Origin: Xylophilus ampelinus
GTDB taxonomy: Bacteria; Pseudomonadota; Gammaproteobacteria; Burkholderiales; Burkholderiaceae_C
Assembly (NCBI RefSeq): GCF_901875635.1
Contig: NZ_CABFMN010000115.1
Location: 1 to 41,272 of the forward strand
Direction: 5' to 3'
DNA length: 41,272 bases
Below the pieces are notes generated by a model. It did no database searches. It was not told the DNA's origin and saw nothing but the letters and a program-made list of their open reading frames with translations. The position numbers were made by a program, and so were the translations under genes. Of this stretch, positions 25,229 to 34,103 are shown piece by piece; position 1 is the first letter of the stretch, and each line of letters begins with the position of its first letter.

Positions 25229-25882
25229 TCAAACCGTCCGCTCCAGGATCGGAAACAGCTTCCCCAGCCCATTGGCCATCACCTCCACCGCCAGCGCGGC
25301 GAGGATCAGGCCCATGAGGCGGGTCATGACGTTGATGCCGGTCTTGCCGAGCACACGGGCGATGGGGTCGGCCAGGCGGAACGCGAACAGGGTGATGACG
25401 GCGACCACCACGCCGTAGCCCACCAGCACGGCCACTTCCCACCAGTGGCGCGTCTGGGTGGCGTAGATGACCATGGTCGAGATGGTGGCCGGCCCGGTCA
25501 GCAGCGGAATGGTCAGTGGCACCACCGCGATCGACGCGCCCATGGCGGCCTTGACCTCCGTTGCACGCACCTCCTCGGCGCTGGCCTTGGCCTCGGCCGG
25601 CTGCGCGTTGAGCATCGACAGCGAACTGATGAGCAGCAGCAGCCCGCCACCGACCTGGAAGCTCGCGATCGAGATGCCGAAGAAGCCGAGCAGCTGCTGG
25701 CCGATCAGTGCGCTGATGCTGATGACGAAGAAGGCGCTGATGGCCGACACCTTCGCCGTGCGCATGCGCTGGGCATGCGTGTAGCCCTGCGTGTAGTGGA
25801 TGAAGAAGGGCACGATGCCCAGCGGGTTGACGATGGCCACCAGCGTGACCAGCGGCTTGATGAGGTCCATCGAGGTGGCCAT
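25229..25882 (-). CDS. MarC-family integral membrane protein
   Basis: 217 residues from the ATG at 25882, with AAGGAA before it. There are six hydrophobic segments, with the family opening VTLVAIVNPLGIVPFF and the internal PLTIPLLTGPATISTMVIY and LMGLILAALAVEVMANGL segments, both diagnostic of MarC. The biochemical role of MarC is not established; an early link to multiple antibiotic resistance was withdrawn in E. coli. It sits 41 bases after the SDR gene on the same strand. It is convergent with the lipoprotein gene across about 110 bases in which I see no strong terminator. Confidence 0.92.
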   Translation of the reverse strand: MATSMDLIKPLVTLVAIVNPLGIVPFFIHYTQGYTHAQRMRTAKVSAISAFFVISISALIGQQLLGFFGISIASFQVGGGLLLLISSLSMLNAQPAEAKASAEEVRATEVKAAMGASIAVVPLTIPLLTGPATISTMVIYATQTRHWWEVAVLVGYGVVVAVITLFAFRLADPIARVLGKTGINVMTRLMGLILAALAVEVMANGLGKLFPILERTV

Positions 25883-25923
25883 GGCCGTTCCTTGCTCTGT
25901 CGTCGTTCCTTGCCGGGGCGGGC

Positions 25924-26673
25924 CTACCGTCCGCCGCCCACGTCGAGCAATGCGCCGGTGGTGTAGCTCGCCTCCGGCGAGAGCAGCCACACGATCGCCG
26001 CAGCCACCTCGTCGGCCGTGCCCACGCGCTGCATGGGCACGTGGGGCGCAAGTTGGTGGTGGCGATCCGGCAGGCCGCCCGAGGCGTGGATCTCGGTGTC
26101 GATGAGGCCCGGCCGCACGGCGTTGACGCGGATGCCCTCGGCCGCCACTTCCTTGGCCAGGCCGAGCGTGAAGGTGTCGATCGCGCCCTTGCTGGCCGCG
26201 TAGTCGACGTACAGGTCCGGCGAGCCGATGCGCGACGCAGCGCTGCCGACATTGACGATGGCGCCGCCGCTGCCGCCATGCGCGGTGCTCATGCGGCGCA
26301 CGGCCTCGCGGGCGCAGACGAAGCTGCCCGTGACGTTGATGCGGAACATGCGTTCGAGCCGCTGCACGCTCATCTGGTCGACCCGCGCGCGCACGTCGAC
26401 GATGCCGGCGTTGTTGACCAGCGCGGTGAGGCGGCCGAGCTTGGCGTCCACCTTCTCGAACATGGCCACGACCTGGGCCTCGTCGCCGACGTCGCCCTGC
26501 ACCGTGATCGCGCTGCCGCCTTCGGCACGGATGCGGCGCACCACCTCGTCGGCGGCGAGGGAGTTGGCGGCGTAGTTGACGGCGACCGCGAAGCCGCGTT
26601 TCGCGGCCAGCAGGGCGGTGGCGGCGCCGATGCCGCGGCTGCCGCCGGTGATCAAGAGCACTTGGGGGTCCAA
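25924..26673 (-). CDS. SDR-family oxidoreductase (FabG-like)
   Basis: 249 residues if it starts at the TTG at 26673, which has AGGAGA about 8 bases before it and gives exactly the family length. The open frame runs 13 codons further but those codons are upstream of the ribosome-binding site. Motifs: TGGSRGIG (9-16) for NAD(P), NNAG (87-90), catalytic Ser144, Tyr158 and Lys162, and INVTG in the middle. It probably reduces a keto group or oxidises an alcohol in the cytoplasm; the substrate is unknown. It is followed by MarC and divergent from the HCCA-isomerase-like gene. Confidence 0.88.
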   Translation of the reverse strand: MDPQVLLITGGSRGIGAATALLAAKRGFAVAVNYAANSLAADEVVRRIRAEGGSAITVQGDVGDEAQVVAMFEKVDAKLGRLTALVNNAGIVDVRARVDQMSVQRLERMFRINVTGSFVCAREAVRRMSTAHGGSGGAIVNVGSAASRIGSPDLYVDYAASKGAIDTFTLGLAKEVAAEGIRVNAVRPGLIDTEIHASGGLPDRHHQLAPHVPMQRVGTADEVAAAIVWLLSPEASYTTGALLDVGGGR

Positions 26674-26819
26674 CGCGGTTTCTCCTGCATGAAGGCGGCG
26701 CCTGGGGTACAACCGGTGCCGGCGCGGGATGCTTGCTCCCGCGACCGCCCACCTCCTGGGCCGGGATTAAACCATCGGCCCTGCGCATGCCACGCCTTAC
26801 GGCGCACCGGAGACTTCTT

Positions 26820-27419
26820 TTGCCCTCGACCGTCGACTACTTCTTCGCGCCGCACAGCCCCTGGACCTATCTGGGCCATGCGCGCTTCATGGCGATGGCC
26901 GATGCGGCCGGCGCGACGGTGCGGCTCAAGCCCGTGGACCTGGCGCAGGTGTTTCCCGCCTCGGGCGGGTTGCCGCTGGCCAAGCGTGCGCCCCAGCGCC
27001 AGGCCTACCGGCTGGTGGAACTGGCGCGCTTCGCCAGGCACCTGCAGCTGCCGTTGAACCTGCACCCGCGCTTCTTCCCGGTCGACGGCAACGAGGCCGC
27101 TCGCCTCATCCTCGCCGTCGAGGGCGCCGATGGCACGCTGGCCGCGCTGCAGCTCGCCGGCCGTGTGATGGCGGCCGTCTGGGCCGACGAACGCGACATC
27201 GCCGACGCCGAGGTGCTCGCCGAACTGCTGCTGGCGCTGGGCCTGCCCGCCTCGCGGCTGGACGCCGCACGCACGCCACCGGTGCAGGAGCGCTACCAGG
27301 CCTTCACCCAGGAAGCGATCGACACCAGCGTCTTCGGAGCGCCCACCTACGTGGTCGACGGCGAGATGTTCTGGGGTCAGGACCGGCTCGATTTCGTCGA
27401 ACGCGCGCTCGCCCGCTGA
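26820..27419 (+). CDS. 2-hydroxychromene-2-carboxylate isomerase-like (DsbA-family) protein
   Basis: 199 residues from a TTG at 26820 with CCGGAGAC 7 bases before it; an ATG at 26787 in frame would add 11 residues of unlikely sequence. The protein starts STVDYFFAPHSPWTYLGHAR, where Ser13 of SPWTYLG is in the place of the catalytic serine of HCCA isomerases of the kappa-GST/DsbA type. It ends VFGAPTYVVDGEMFWGQDRL, the family's cis-proline region. These enzymes isomerise naphthalene-pathway intermediates with glutathione, but many family members act elsewhere. The next gene is a dienelactone hydrolase. Confidence 0.88.
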   Translation: MPSTVDYFFAPHSPWTYLGHARFMAMADAAGATVRLKPVDLAQVFPASGGLPLAKRAPQRQAYRLVELARFARHLQLPLNLHPRFFPVDGNEAARLILAVEGADGTLAALQLAGRVMAAVWADERDIADAEVLAELLLALGLPASRLDAARTPPVQERYQAFTQEAIDTSVFGAPTYVVDGEMFWGQDRLDFVERALAR

Positions 27420-27470
27420 TCGCGTCTTCATCCTTCTTTTTTCTTCCCACACCCGCACAAGGAGCATTGC

Positions 27471-28154
27471 ATGGGCCAGTTCATCGATCTCACCGCCAAG
27501 GATGGCTTCACCTTCCCCGCCTACGTGGCCGAACCCGCGGGCACGCCCAAGGGCGGTGTCGTCGTGGTGCAGGAAATCTTCGGCGTCAACTCGCACATCC
27601 GCGAGGTGGCCGACGGTTATGCGGCGGCCGGCTACCTCGCCGTGGCGCCGGCCACCTTCCACCGCGTCAAGCCCGGCGTGGAGCTGGGCTACACCGAGGC
27701 CGACATGAAGGCCGGCTTCGAGCTCAAGACCGCCGTCGAGGCGCTGCCCGCGCCCGGCGTGCTGCAGGACATCCAGGCCGCCATCGACTACGCCGGCAAG
27801 GCGGGCAAGGTCGGCATCGTGGGCTACTGCTGGGGCGGCCTGCTGACCTGGCGCGCGGCCTGCGAGCTCGAGGGCCTGGCCGCCGCGGCGCCGTACTACG
27901 GCGGCGGCATGACCTCGCCCGAGGAAACCGCGCGCAAGCCCAAGGTGCCGGTGATGGCGCACTTCGGCAACAAGGACCACTGGATCCCGCTGGACACCAT
28001 CGAGTCCTTCGAGAAGGCGCATCCGGAAGTCGAGGTGCACGTCTACGCCTGCGGCCACGGCTTCAACTGCGACCAGCGCGGCTCCTACGACGCCGGCGCG
28101 GCGGCCACCGCCAAGGAGCGCACGCTGTACCTGTTCGGCAAGTACGTCGGCTGA
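27471..28154 (+). CDS. dienelactone hydrolase family protein
   Basis: 227 residues with AAGGAG before the ATG. It is an alpha/beta hydrolase with a cysteine nucleophile: Cys120 in GYCWGG, Asp169 in GNKDHWIP and His196 in GHGF. Glu35 in QEIFGV is the residue that activates the cysteine in dienelactone hydrolases. The role would be to open the lactone ring in chlorocatechol or similar degradation. Family members are also common as general esterases, and no dioxygenase gene is nearby, so the true substrate is uncertain. Confidence 0.92.
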   Translation: MGQFIDLTAKDGFTFPAYVAEPAGTPKGGVVVVQEIFGVNSHIREVADGYAAAGYLAVAPATFHRVKPGVELGYTEADMKAGFELKTAVEALPAPGVLQDIQAAIDYAGKAGKVGIVGYCWGGLLTWRAACELEGLAAAAPYYGGGMTSPEETARKPKVPVMAHFGNKDHWIPLDTIESFEKAHPEVEVHVYACGHGFNCDQRGSYDAGAAATAKERTLYLFGKYVG

Positions 28155-28164
28155 CCGGCGCCGC

Positions 28165-29082
28165 ATGGTGCGCCGTCGTTCCGAGCCGAATCGGCCGGCA
28201 GCGCCCGTCCACTGGGCGCTGACAGTTATCTTTTTGATAGCGTTTGTCGGTTTGGCGCGGGCCGCCGACTACGCCGGCCCGATCTTCGACACGCACCTGC
28301 ACTACAACGAGGAGGCCTGGAACGGCGACGCCGGGCCCTTTCCGCCGACCGAGGCGCTGGCACGCATGCAGCGCAACGGCGTGCGTGCCATCGTCGGCAA
28401 CTCGCGGCCCAACGAAGGCACGCGCACGCTGGCCGCGCTGCGCGAGACGCGCGAGGCGGGCGTCACCGTCGTGCCCTTCGTGCGCCTGTACCGCACGCGG
28501 GTCGACTACACGAACTGGTTCCGCGACGAGAGCATCCACGAGATGGTGCTGGCCGAGCTGGCGCGCGGCACGGCCAGCGGGCCCTACCGCGGCATCGGCG
28601 AGTTCCACCTCTACGAGAGCGCGAACGCCAACGGCTCGGTCGCGAAGAAACTGATGGTGCTGGCCGAGCAGCGCCAGTTGGCCGTGCTCGCGCATGTGGA
28701 CGACGTGGCCGTGGACCTGCTGATGGCGAACACGCCGTCCAGGGGCCGCGACACCCGGCTCATCTGGGCCCACACCGGCATCGGCGGCGCGCCCGTGGCG
28801 CGCGTGCGGCAGATGCTGGAGCGCTACCCCAAGCTGATGGGCGAGCTGTCGTACCGGCCCGGCCTCACCTGCGACGGCGGTCGGCTCTGTGACGAGTGGC
28901 GTGCACTCATCGAGGCCTTCCCCGACCGCTTTCTCGTCGGCTCCGACACCTGGATCAACCAGCGCTGGAGTTCGTACGACGAGATCATGCGGGGCTACCG
29001 CACGTGGCTCGGCGACCTGCCACCGGCGCTGGCGCGGCGCGTGGCCTGGGACAACGCGGCGCAGGTCTTCGGCGTGCGCTGA
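28165..29082 (+). CDS. exported amidohydrolase-family protein (TIM-barrel metal hydrolase)
   Basis: 305 residues. The mature region begins [13 protein letters not shown]; the HxH (THLH) metal ligands are followed by [13 protein letters not shown] and a late GSDTW aspartate, the layout of amidohydrolase-2 type enzymes. The N-terminus, with a hydrophobic [17 protein letters not shown] stretch and probable cleavage near residue 33, would send it to the periplasm. Codons 6-26, the core of that signal, are exactly R1 copy E read on its reverse strand. It starts 10 bases after the hydrolase gene and has no good Shine-Dalgarno sequence. A later start without a signal is possible but I see none with a better site. 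Confidence 0.78.
   Translation: MVRRRSEPNRPAAPVHWALTVIFLIAFVGLARAADYAGPIFDTHLHYNEEAWNGDAGPFPPTEALARMQRNGVRAIVGNSRPNEGTRTLAALRETREAGVTVVPFVRLYRTRVDYTNWFRDESIHEMVLAELARGTASGPYRGIGEFHLYESANANGSVAKKLMVLAEQRQLAVLAHVDDVAVDLLMANTPSRGRDTRLIWAHTGIGGAPVARVRQMLERYPKLMGELSYRPGLTCDGGRLCDEWRALIEAFPDRFLVGSDTWINQRWSSYDEIMRGYRTWLGDLPPALARRVAWDNAAQVFGVR
28180..28242 (-). repeat. R1 repeat, copy E (encodes a signal-peptide core)
   Basis: On the minus strand it starts CGCTATCAAAAAGATAAC and carries GCGCCCAGTGGACGGGCGCT and GGCCGATTCGG. It aligns without gaps to copy F. On the plus strand its 63 bases are exactly 21 codons in frame with the amidohydrolase gene. The AT-rich palindrome gives the hydrophobic VIFLIA. 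Confidence 0.88.
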
Positions 29083-29091
29083 CCTTCGGGC

Positions 29092-30039
29092 TCAGTCCGC
29101 CTGCTCGCCCTTGCGCCCGGCCCGCGCACGCTGGGCGCCGGCCTGCCCGTACTTGCCGCGCGCGCTGATGCGCGTCTGCAGGAAGTCCAGCAGCGCGCGC
29201 AGCGCCGCGCTGTTGTGCTTGCGCTGCAGGTAGGCGGCCGACAGCCACATGTCCTTGCGCGCATAGTCCTGCAGCACCGGCACCAGCTCGCCGTGGTCGA
29301 TGTGCGGCTGCACCACCAGGGCCGGCACGTAGATCACGCCGAAGCCGCGCATCGCCACCTGGATCAAGGGCGCACCCTCGGTCGCTTCCATGCGGCTCTT
29401 CACCGGTACGTCGATCACCTGGCCGCCGTCCTCGAAACGCCACACGGGGTGCGCGCCCTGGCGCAGCAGCGTCAGCGCGTCGTGCCCGGCCAGGTCGTCG
29501 GGGTGCTCGGGCGTGCCGTGCTTCTTCCAGTACACGGGCGAGGCGCACACCACCATGTGCATCTGCAGCAGCTTGCGCACGATGAGGTTCTCGTTCTCGA
29601 TCGGGCCGAAGCGCAGCTCCACGTCGATGCCGTCCTCGGCCAGGTCGGTGTGGTTGCTCAGCTGCAGCGTGATCGTCACATCGGGGTAGTACCCCATGAA
29701 CTCGGCCAGCAGGTTCGGCAGGTCGCCGCTGGCCATGCCGTAGGGCGCGGCGATGCGCAGGCGCCCGCGCGGCTCGTTGGCGCGCTCCTGCAGCTCGGCC
29801 TGCGTGAGTTCCACCATCTCCAGCACGGGCTGGCTGCGGTCGAGCAGCAACTGGCCGGCGTCGGTGAGGCTCACCGAGCGCGTGGAGCGGTTGAGCAGGC
29901 GCACGCCGAAGCGAGTTTCCAGCTCGGCCACGTACTTGCTCACCGTGGCCTTGGACATGTCGAGCCGCTTGGCGGCCTTGGAGAAGCTGCCGAGCGCGGC
30001 CACTTCGCGGAAGGTGCGTATCAGGTCGAGGCTGTCCAT
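29092..30039 (-). CDS. LysR-family transcriptional regulator
   Basis: 315 residues from the ATG at 30039; the open frame extends upstream but without a plausible start. Residues 1-60 are the winged helix (FREVAALGSFSKAAKRLDMS, then KATVSKYVAELE). The LLNRSTRSVSLTDAGQLLLD wing and GRLRIAAPYG linker are of the CrgA-like branch. The tail after residue 290 is basic. It is divergent from the two small exported proteins across 235 bases containing dyads, so these may be its targets. No clear Shine-Dalgarno sequence precedes the start. Confidence 0.9.
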   Translation of the reverse strand: MDSLDLIRTFREVAALGSFSKAAKRLDMSKATVSKYVAELETRFGVRLLNRSTRSVSLTDAGQLLLDRSQPVLEMVELTQAELQERANEPRGRLRIAAPYGMASGDLPNLLAEFMGYYPDVTITLQLSNHTDLAEDGIDVELRFGPIENENLIVRKLLQMHMVVCASPVYWKKHGTPEHPDDLAGHDALTLLRQGAHPVWRFEDGGQVIDVPVKSRMEATEGAPLIQVAMRGFGVIYVPALVVQPHIDHGELVPVLQDYARKDMWLSAAYLQRKHNSAALRALLDFLQTRISARGKYGQAGAQRARAGRKGEQAD

Positions 30040-30074
30040 GAGGAAGGGAGTTTCAGGGCGCGCGATTGTTTCTC

Positions 30075-30135
30075 GTTCGCGAACACGGTGGTTCGAATTG
30101 TGCGGGTTTGTACCTAACGAATCTCCCCACAATTC
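30075..30135. promoter_or_regulatory. dyads between the LysR gene and the small exported-protein genes
   Basis: Two elements lie in the divergent gap. One is the perfect palindrome GTTCGCGAAC (30075-30084). The other is an inverted pair, GAATTGTG (30095-30102) and CACAATTC (30128-30135), separated by 25 bases. Both fit regulator binding next to the LysR start. The gap up to 30273 holds no open frame I would call a gene. Confidence 0.45.
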
Positions 30136-30273
30136 ATTCCACGGGCCAGCGACATGAAGCGGACCCGGGTTGAACCAGGCCCCGAGCGCGGCGGCACTCC
30201 GATCCACAAGGCGGAGCCAGCTTCCGACCCCCGACCCCGTTCTGTCGTCGACCGTATTGCCCAGGAGTAAGAA

Positions 30274-30642
30274 ATGAAGACCTCGAAGATTCTCGCCGTT
30301 GCCGCCCTCTCCCTCGTCGCCGCCGTCGGCGTCGCCCAGGCCGAGGAATACCAAGGCGTGACCACCGTCAACTCGGTGGCCAGCCGTGCCGAAGTGAACC
30401 AGCAGGCCGTGGTGGCCGCGCACTCGGCCAATCCGTACGCCGAAGGCGCCAACGCCGGCGTGCCCGCTCCGCTGGTGGCCCAGGCCGACCGCAACGCCGT
30501 GCGCGCCGGTGCCGTCGCCGCTGCCCACGACCCGACCTGGAACCTGGACCGCAAGGCCTTCGTGAACAGCACGATCCCCTCGCAGTACACCCAGGGCAGC
30601 CTGGCCGTGCGCCGCGCCGCCACCCGCAGCGCCGCACTCTGA
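30274..30642 (+). CDS. small exported alanine-rich protein (first of a tandem pair)
   Basis: 122 residues, with AGGAG 6 bases before ATG. The signal peptide MKTSKILAVAALSLVAAVGV ends near AQA-EE (residue 23). The mature part starts EEYQGVTTVNS and is rich in Ala, Val and Asn, with two related segments (VNQQAVVAAHSANPYAEG and VRAGAVAAAHDPTW). It has no cysteine. I recognise it only as the kind of short periplasmic protein, often labelled DUF4148-like, that is common in Comamonadaceae; its function is unknown. The next gene is a paralogue. Confidence 0.78.
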   Translation: MKTSKILAVAALSLVAAVGVAQAEEYQGVTTVNSVASRAEVNQQAVVAAHSANPYAEGANAGVPAPLVAQADRNAVRAGAVAAAHDPTWNLDRKAFVNSTIPSQYTQGSLAVRRAATRSAAL

Positions 30643-30706
30643 TTTGAAGCACCGGGCCGCCCGCCGGCGGCCCTTTTCCCGACCCTTCCATCTTCTGGAG
30701 ACCCGC

Positions 30707-31069
30707 ATGAACACCCAACGACTCATCGCCGCCGCTGCCCTGTCCCTGCTGGCCGCCGCCGGCGCGCATGCCGAAAGCTACCAAGGCGTGCAAGCCCCCG
30801 TCTCGGCCCTGAGCCGCGATGCCGTGAACGCCGAAGCCGTCAAGGCGGCCTCGGCACCCAACCAGAACGTGACCCGCGGCTCGCGTGGCCCGGAAACCGT
30901 GGCCGTGTCGAAGGACCGTGTGCTGGTGCAGGCCGAGGCGGTGCGCGCCGCTGCCGCGCCCGACCAGAACGTCTCCGGTGGATCGCGCGTCAACAGCCGC
31001 GTGATCTCGACGATGGAAAACCCGGTCGACGTGCGTGCGCGCGCCGCCAGTGGCGCCACCAAGCTGTAA
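30707..31069 (+). CDS. small exported alanine-rich protein (second of a tandem pair)
   Basis: 120 residues from the ATG at 30707, with GGAG about 6 bases before it. The signal peptide ends near AHA-ES (residue 23). The mature part starts ESYQGVQAPVS, matching EEYQGV in the preceding protein. It has two repeated blocks, VNAEAVKAASAPNQNV and VQAEAVRAAAAPDQNV, each followed by a GSR sequence. It shares only the general pattern with its neighbour, so the duplication is old. A strong terminator follows 23 bases later. Function is unknown. Confidence 0.78.
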   Translation: MNTQRLIAAAALSLLAAAGAHAESYQGVQAPVSALSRDAVNAEAVKAASAPNQNVTRGSRGPETVAVSKDRVLVQAEAVRAAAAPDQNVSGGSRVNSRVISTMENPVDVRARAASGATKL

Positions 31070-31092
31070 TCGCTTCGTCCGCACTGCGACAC

Positions 31093-31126
31093 AAAAGCCC
31101 GCCGGTGGCTCCACCGGCGGGCTTTT
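31093..31126. terminator. bidirectional intrinsic terminator
   Basis: A 16-base perfect stem (31093-31108 with 31111-31126, loop of two) made of AAAAGCCCGCCGGTGG and its complement, followed by T residues to 31127. It has A-runs on one side and T-runs on the other, so it can stop transcripts from both the small exported-protein genes and the convergent corA gene. Confidence 0.95.
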
Positions 31127-31139
31127 TTCGTGCACGGTC

Positions 31140-32276
31140 CTAGCGCGCCGTGCGCGCCAGGTAGCGCTTGCGCCAGAAGACCAGCACCAGCCCGATGGCG
31201 ATCAGCACCATCGAGCCCATCGCGATCCAGAAGCCGTCGGCCTTGTGCACCAGCGGGATGAATTCGAAGTTCATGCCGAAGATGCCCGCGATCAGGTTGA
31301 GCGGCAGGAAGATGGCCGTCAGCACGGTGAGCACGCGCATGATGTCGTTGGTGCGGTGGCTCTGCACGTTGAAGTGCAGTTGCACGGCGGTCTCGGCGTT
31401 CTGCTCCAGCCGGCGGACGTGGTGCACGACGCGCTCGATGTGCTCCAGCACGTCGCGGCTGCGCACCAGCAGCAGTTCGCGCTCACGCGCGGCGGCCGGC
31501 GTGCCGGGGGCGGGCAGGGCCTCGAGCGCATCGATCCAGTCCTGGATCGCAGCGCGCTGGTCCTCGCAGATCTCGTCCAGGTGGTGCAGCGACTGGCGCG
31601 ACTGCATCAGCGCCGCCCAGTTCGAGAAACGCGTCTTCGGGTCGATCAGCTCTTCCTGCCAGTGGTCGAGCTGCTTCGTGAGGTCGCGCCGCAGCGCGAG
31701 GTAACTGTCGACGATCTGGTTCACCACGCGCAGCATCAGGTCGGCCGGGCCGGTCGGCAGGCGCGCCGAGGTGGCGCGCACGTCGATGGCCGGCGCGCTC
31801 GCCGGCGTGCTGGCAGCGCTGAGCTTGGCGGCCACGACGTCGCGGACCGCGCCGTCCTCGGGATGCACCGACAGCAGCACGCGGTCGAACACCGCAAAGC
31901 CCACGGGCCGCGTGTCGATGCGGCGCAAGGCGGGCGGGCCGGCCTGGCGCTGCGGGGCAGAGTCGCCAGCCGGGGAGGGCGCCGGGGCGTCGGGCTGGCT
32001 GGCCGCCAGGCGGCGCACCACCAGCAGGTCGTACTGCGAGGTGTAGTCGTAGTGCGAGGGCAACTGGTCGTTGAGCAGGTCGCTGACGTGCAGGTCGACC
32101 AGTTGCGTGCCGCACAGCGTCTGCAGCAGTTGCTGGACCTGGCCCAGCGTGGCCTGCAGTTCGCTGCGGGTGAGCGACAGCCACAGGAAGCTGGCGTCGC
32201 AGGCGCCCGGGTGCATGAAGCGAGCGAGCGAGGCGTGTTCGTGCGCCTGGCTGGCGCTGATCTCGAAGATGCGCAT
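31140..32276 (-). CDS. CorA-family divalent-cation transporter
   Basis: 378 residues. A long soluble N-terminal domain (about 1-300) is followed by helices that form the funnel, then two membrane segments (about 315-333 and 347-367) with the GMN filter motif at 334-336 (GIFGMNFEF). This is the CorA/ZntB family, which moves Mg, Co, Zn or Ni. The N-terminal region carries a proline- and alanine-rich insert (around residues 92-115) not found in short CorA proteins. It lies downstream of hemB on the same strand, separated by R1 copy F, and converges on the terminator at 31093. Confidence 0.93.
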   Translation of the reverse strand: MRIFEISASQAHEHASLARFMHPGACDASFLWLSLTRSELQATLGQVQQLLQTLCGTQLVDLHVSDLLNDQLPSHYDYTSQYDLLVVRRLAASQPDAPAPSPAGDSAPQRQAGPPALRRIDTRPVGFAVFDRVLLSVHPEDGAVRDVVAAKLSAASTPASAPAIDVRATSARLPTGPADLMLRVVNQIVDSYLALRRDLTKQLDHWQEELIDPKTRFSNWAALMQSRQSLHHLDEICEDQRAAIQDWIDALEALPAPGTPAAARERELLLVRSRDVLEHIERVVHHVRRLEQNAETAVQLHFNVQSHRTNDIMRVLTVLTAIFLPLNLIAGIFGMNFEFIPLVHKADGFWIAMGSMVLIAIGLVLVFWRKRYLARTAR

Positions 32277-32298
32277 GGGCCCGGGTTATACGCCGGAT

Positions 32299-33475
<1,177 letters not shown>

Positions 33476-33487
33476 TTACCCGCATGC

Positions 33488-33516
33488 TTGATAGGGCCTA
33501 GTCGCTTTGTTAAATT
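33488..33516 (+). promoter_or_regulatory. sigma-70-like promoter for an intergenic transcript
   Basis: TTGATA (33488-33493), 17 bases, TAAATT (33511-33516): a good consensus-like promoter on the plus strand in the 321-base gap between hemB and hemJ. A start near 33523 would make an RNA that runs into the hairpins and terminator at 33525-33628. The left part of the gap (33350-33487) shows only the presumed hemB promoter region. Confidence 0.6.
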
Positions 33517-33522
33517 TCGTCT

Positions 33523-33628
33523 CGGACGGTTCGCCGTCTCCCGCTTTTCCTCCCTGAGCGGGTGCCTTGATGTGTGACAGCAAAAGGGCTTCGTGGCCCG
33601 GCGTTTCATAACGCCGGGCTTTTTTTTG
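33523..33628 (+). ncRNA. candidate small RNA or hemJ leader with an anti-Shine-Dalgarno loop
   Basis: About 105 bases with three hairpins: GACGG-TTCG-CCGTC (33525-33538), then CCCGCT / AGCGGG (33540-33545 with 33557-33562) whose loop shows CCTCCC (33549-33554), complementary to a ribosome-binding site, then a terminator. GCCC at 33596-33599 can pair either with GGGC at 33586-33589 or in the terminator stem, so a switch is possible. It contains no credible open frame. It may be a free small RNA or an attenuated leader of hemJ. Confidence 0.5.
33596..33628 (+). terminator. intrinsic terminator upstream of hemJ
   Basis: The stem GCCCGGCGTT / AACGCCGGGC (33596-33605 with 33610-33619, loop TCAT) is followed by eight T residues. 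It is a strong plus-strand terminator, yet no plus-strand gene lies upstream of it within reach; the previous gene, hemB, runs the other way. It must end the transcript started near 33523. Confidence 0.9.
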
Positions 33629-33670
33629 CCTGCGGGGGCGCGGATGGGCGCGCTCCGTACACTGCCGGCC

Positions 33671-34099
33671 ATGCTCTGGGTCAAGTCCTTCCACATCGTC
33701 TTCATCGCGAGCTGGTTCGCGGGCCTGTTCTACCTGCCGCGCATCTTCGTGAACCTGGCGATGGTGCCGCCCGAGTCGGTGGCCGAGCGCGCCCGGCTGC
33801 TGTTGATGGCGCGCAAGCTGATGCGCTTCACCACCCTCCTGGCCGTGCCGGCCGTGGTCTTCGGCCTCTGGCTGTGGCTGGGCTACGGCATCGGCCGCGG
33901 CGCGGGCAACGGCTGGATGCATGCCAAGCTGGCGCTGGTGGCGGTGGTGCTGGGCTACCACCACGGCTGCGGCGTGCTGCTGCGTCGCTTCGAGGCCGGC
34001 CAGAACCGCCGCAGCCACCGCTGGTACCGTTTCTTCAACGAGGTGCCCGTCGTCTTGCTGCTGGCCATCGTCATCCTGGTGGTCGTCAAGCCGTTCTGA
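33671..34099 (+). CDS. hemJ: CopD/HemJ-family membrane protein, probable protoporphyrinogen IX oxidase
   Basis: 142 residues from the ATG at 33671; upstream in-frame codons cross the terminator and are not used. Four hydrophobic segments. The opening WVKSFHIVFIASWFAGLFYL, then PRIFV, with His8, and WMHAKLALV with Lys86 are the conserved heme- and substrate-contact positions of HemJ, the oxygen-independent type of protoporphyrinogen oxidase common in proteobacteria. It oxidises protoporphyrinogen IX at the inner membrane. Lying next to hemB supports the assignment. Confidence 0.88.
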   Translation: MLWVKSFHIVFIASWFAGLFYLPRIFVNLAMVPPESVAERARLLLMARKLMRFTTLLAVPAVVFGLWLWLGYGIGRGAGNGWMHAKLALVAVVLGYHHGCGVLLRRFEAGQNRRSHRWYRFFNEVPVVLLLAIVILVVVKPF

Positions 34100-34103
34100 C
34101 GAC

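Noticed and set aside
33488..33670. A known riboswitch class in the hemJ leader.
   Set aside because: I can see hairpins and a terminator but no sequence of a riboswitch aptamer I recognise.
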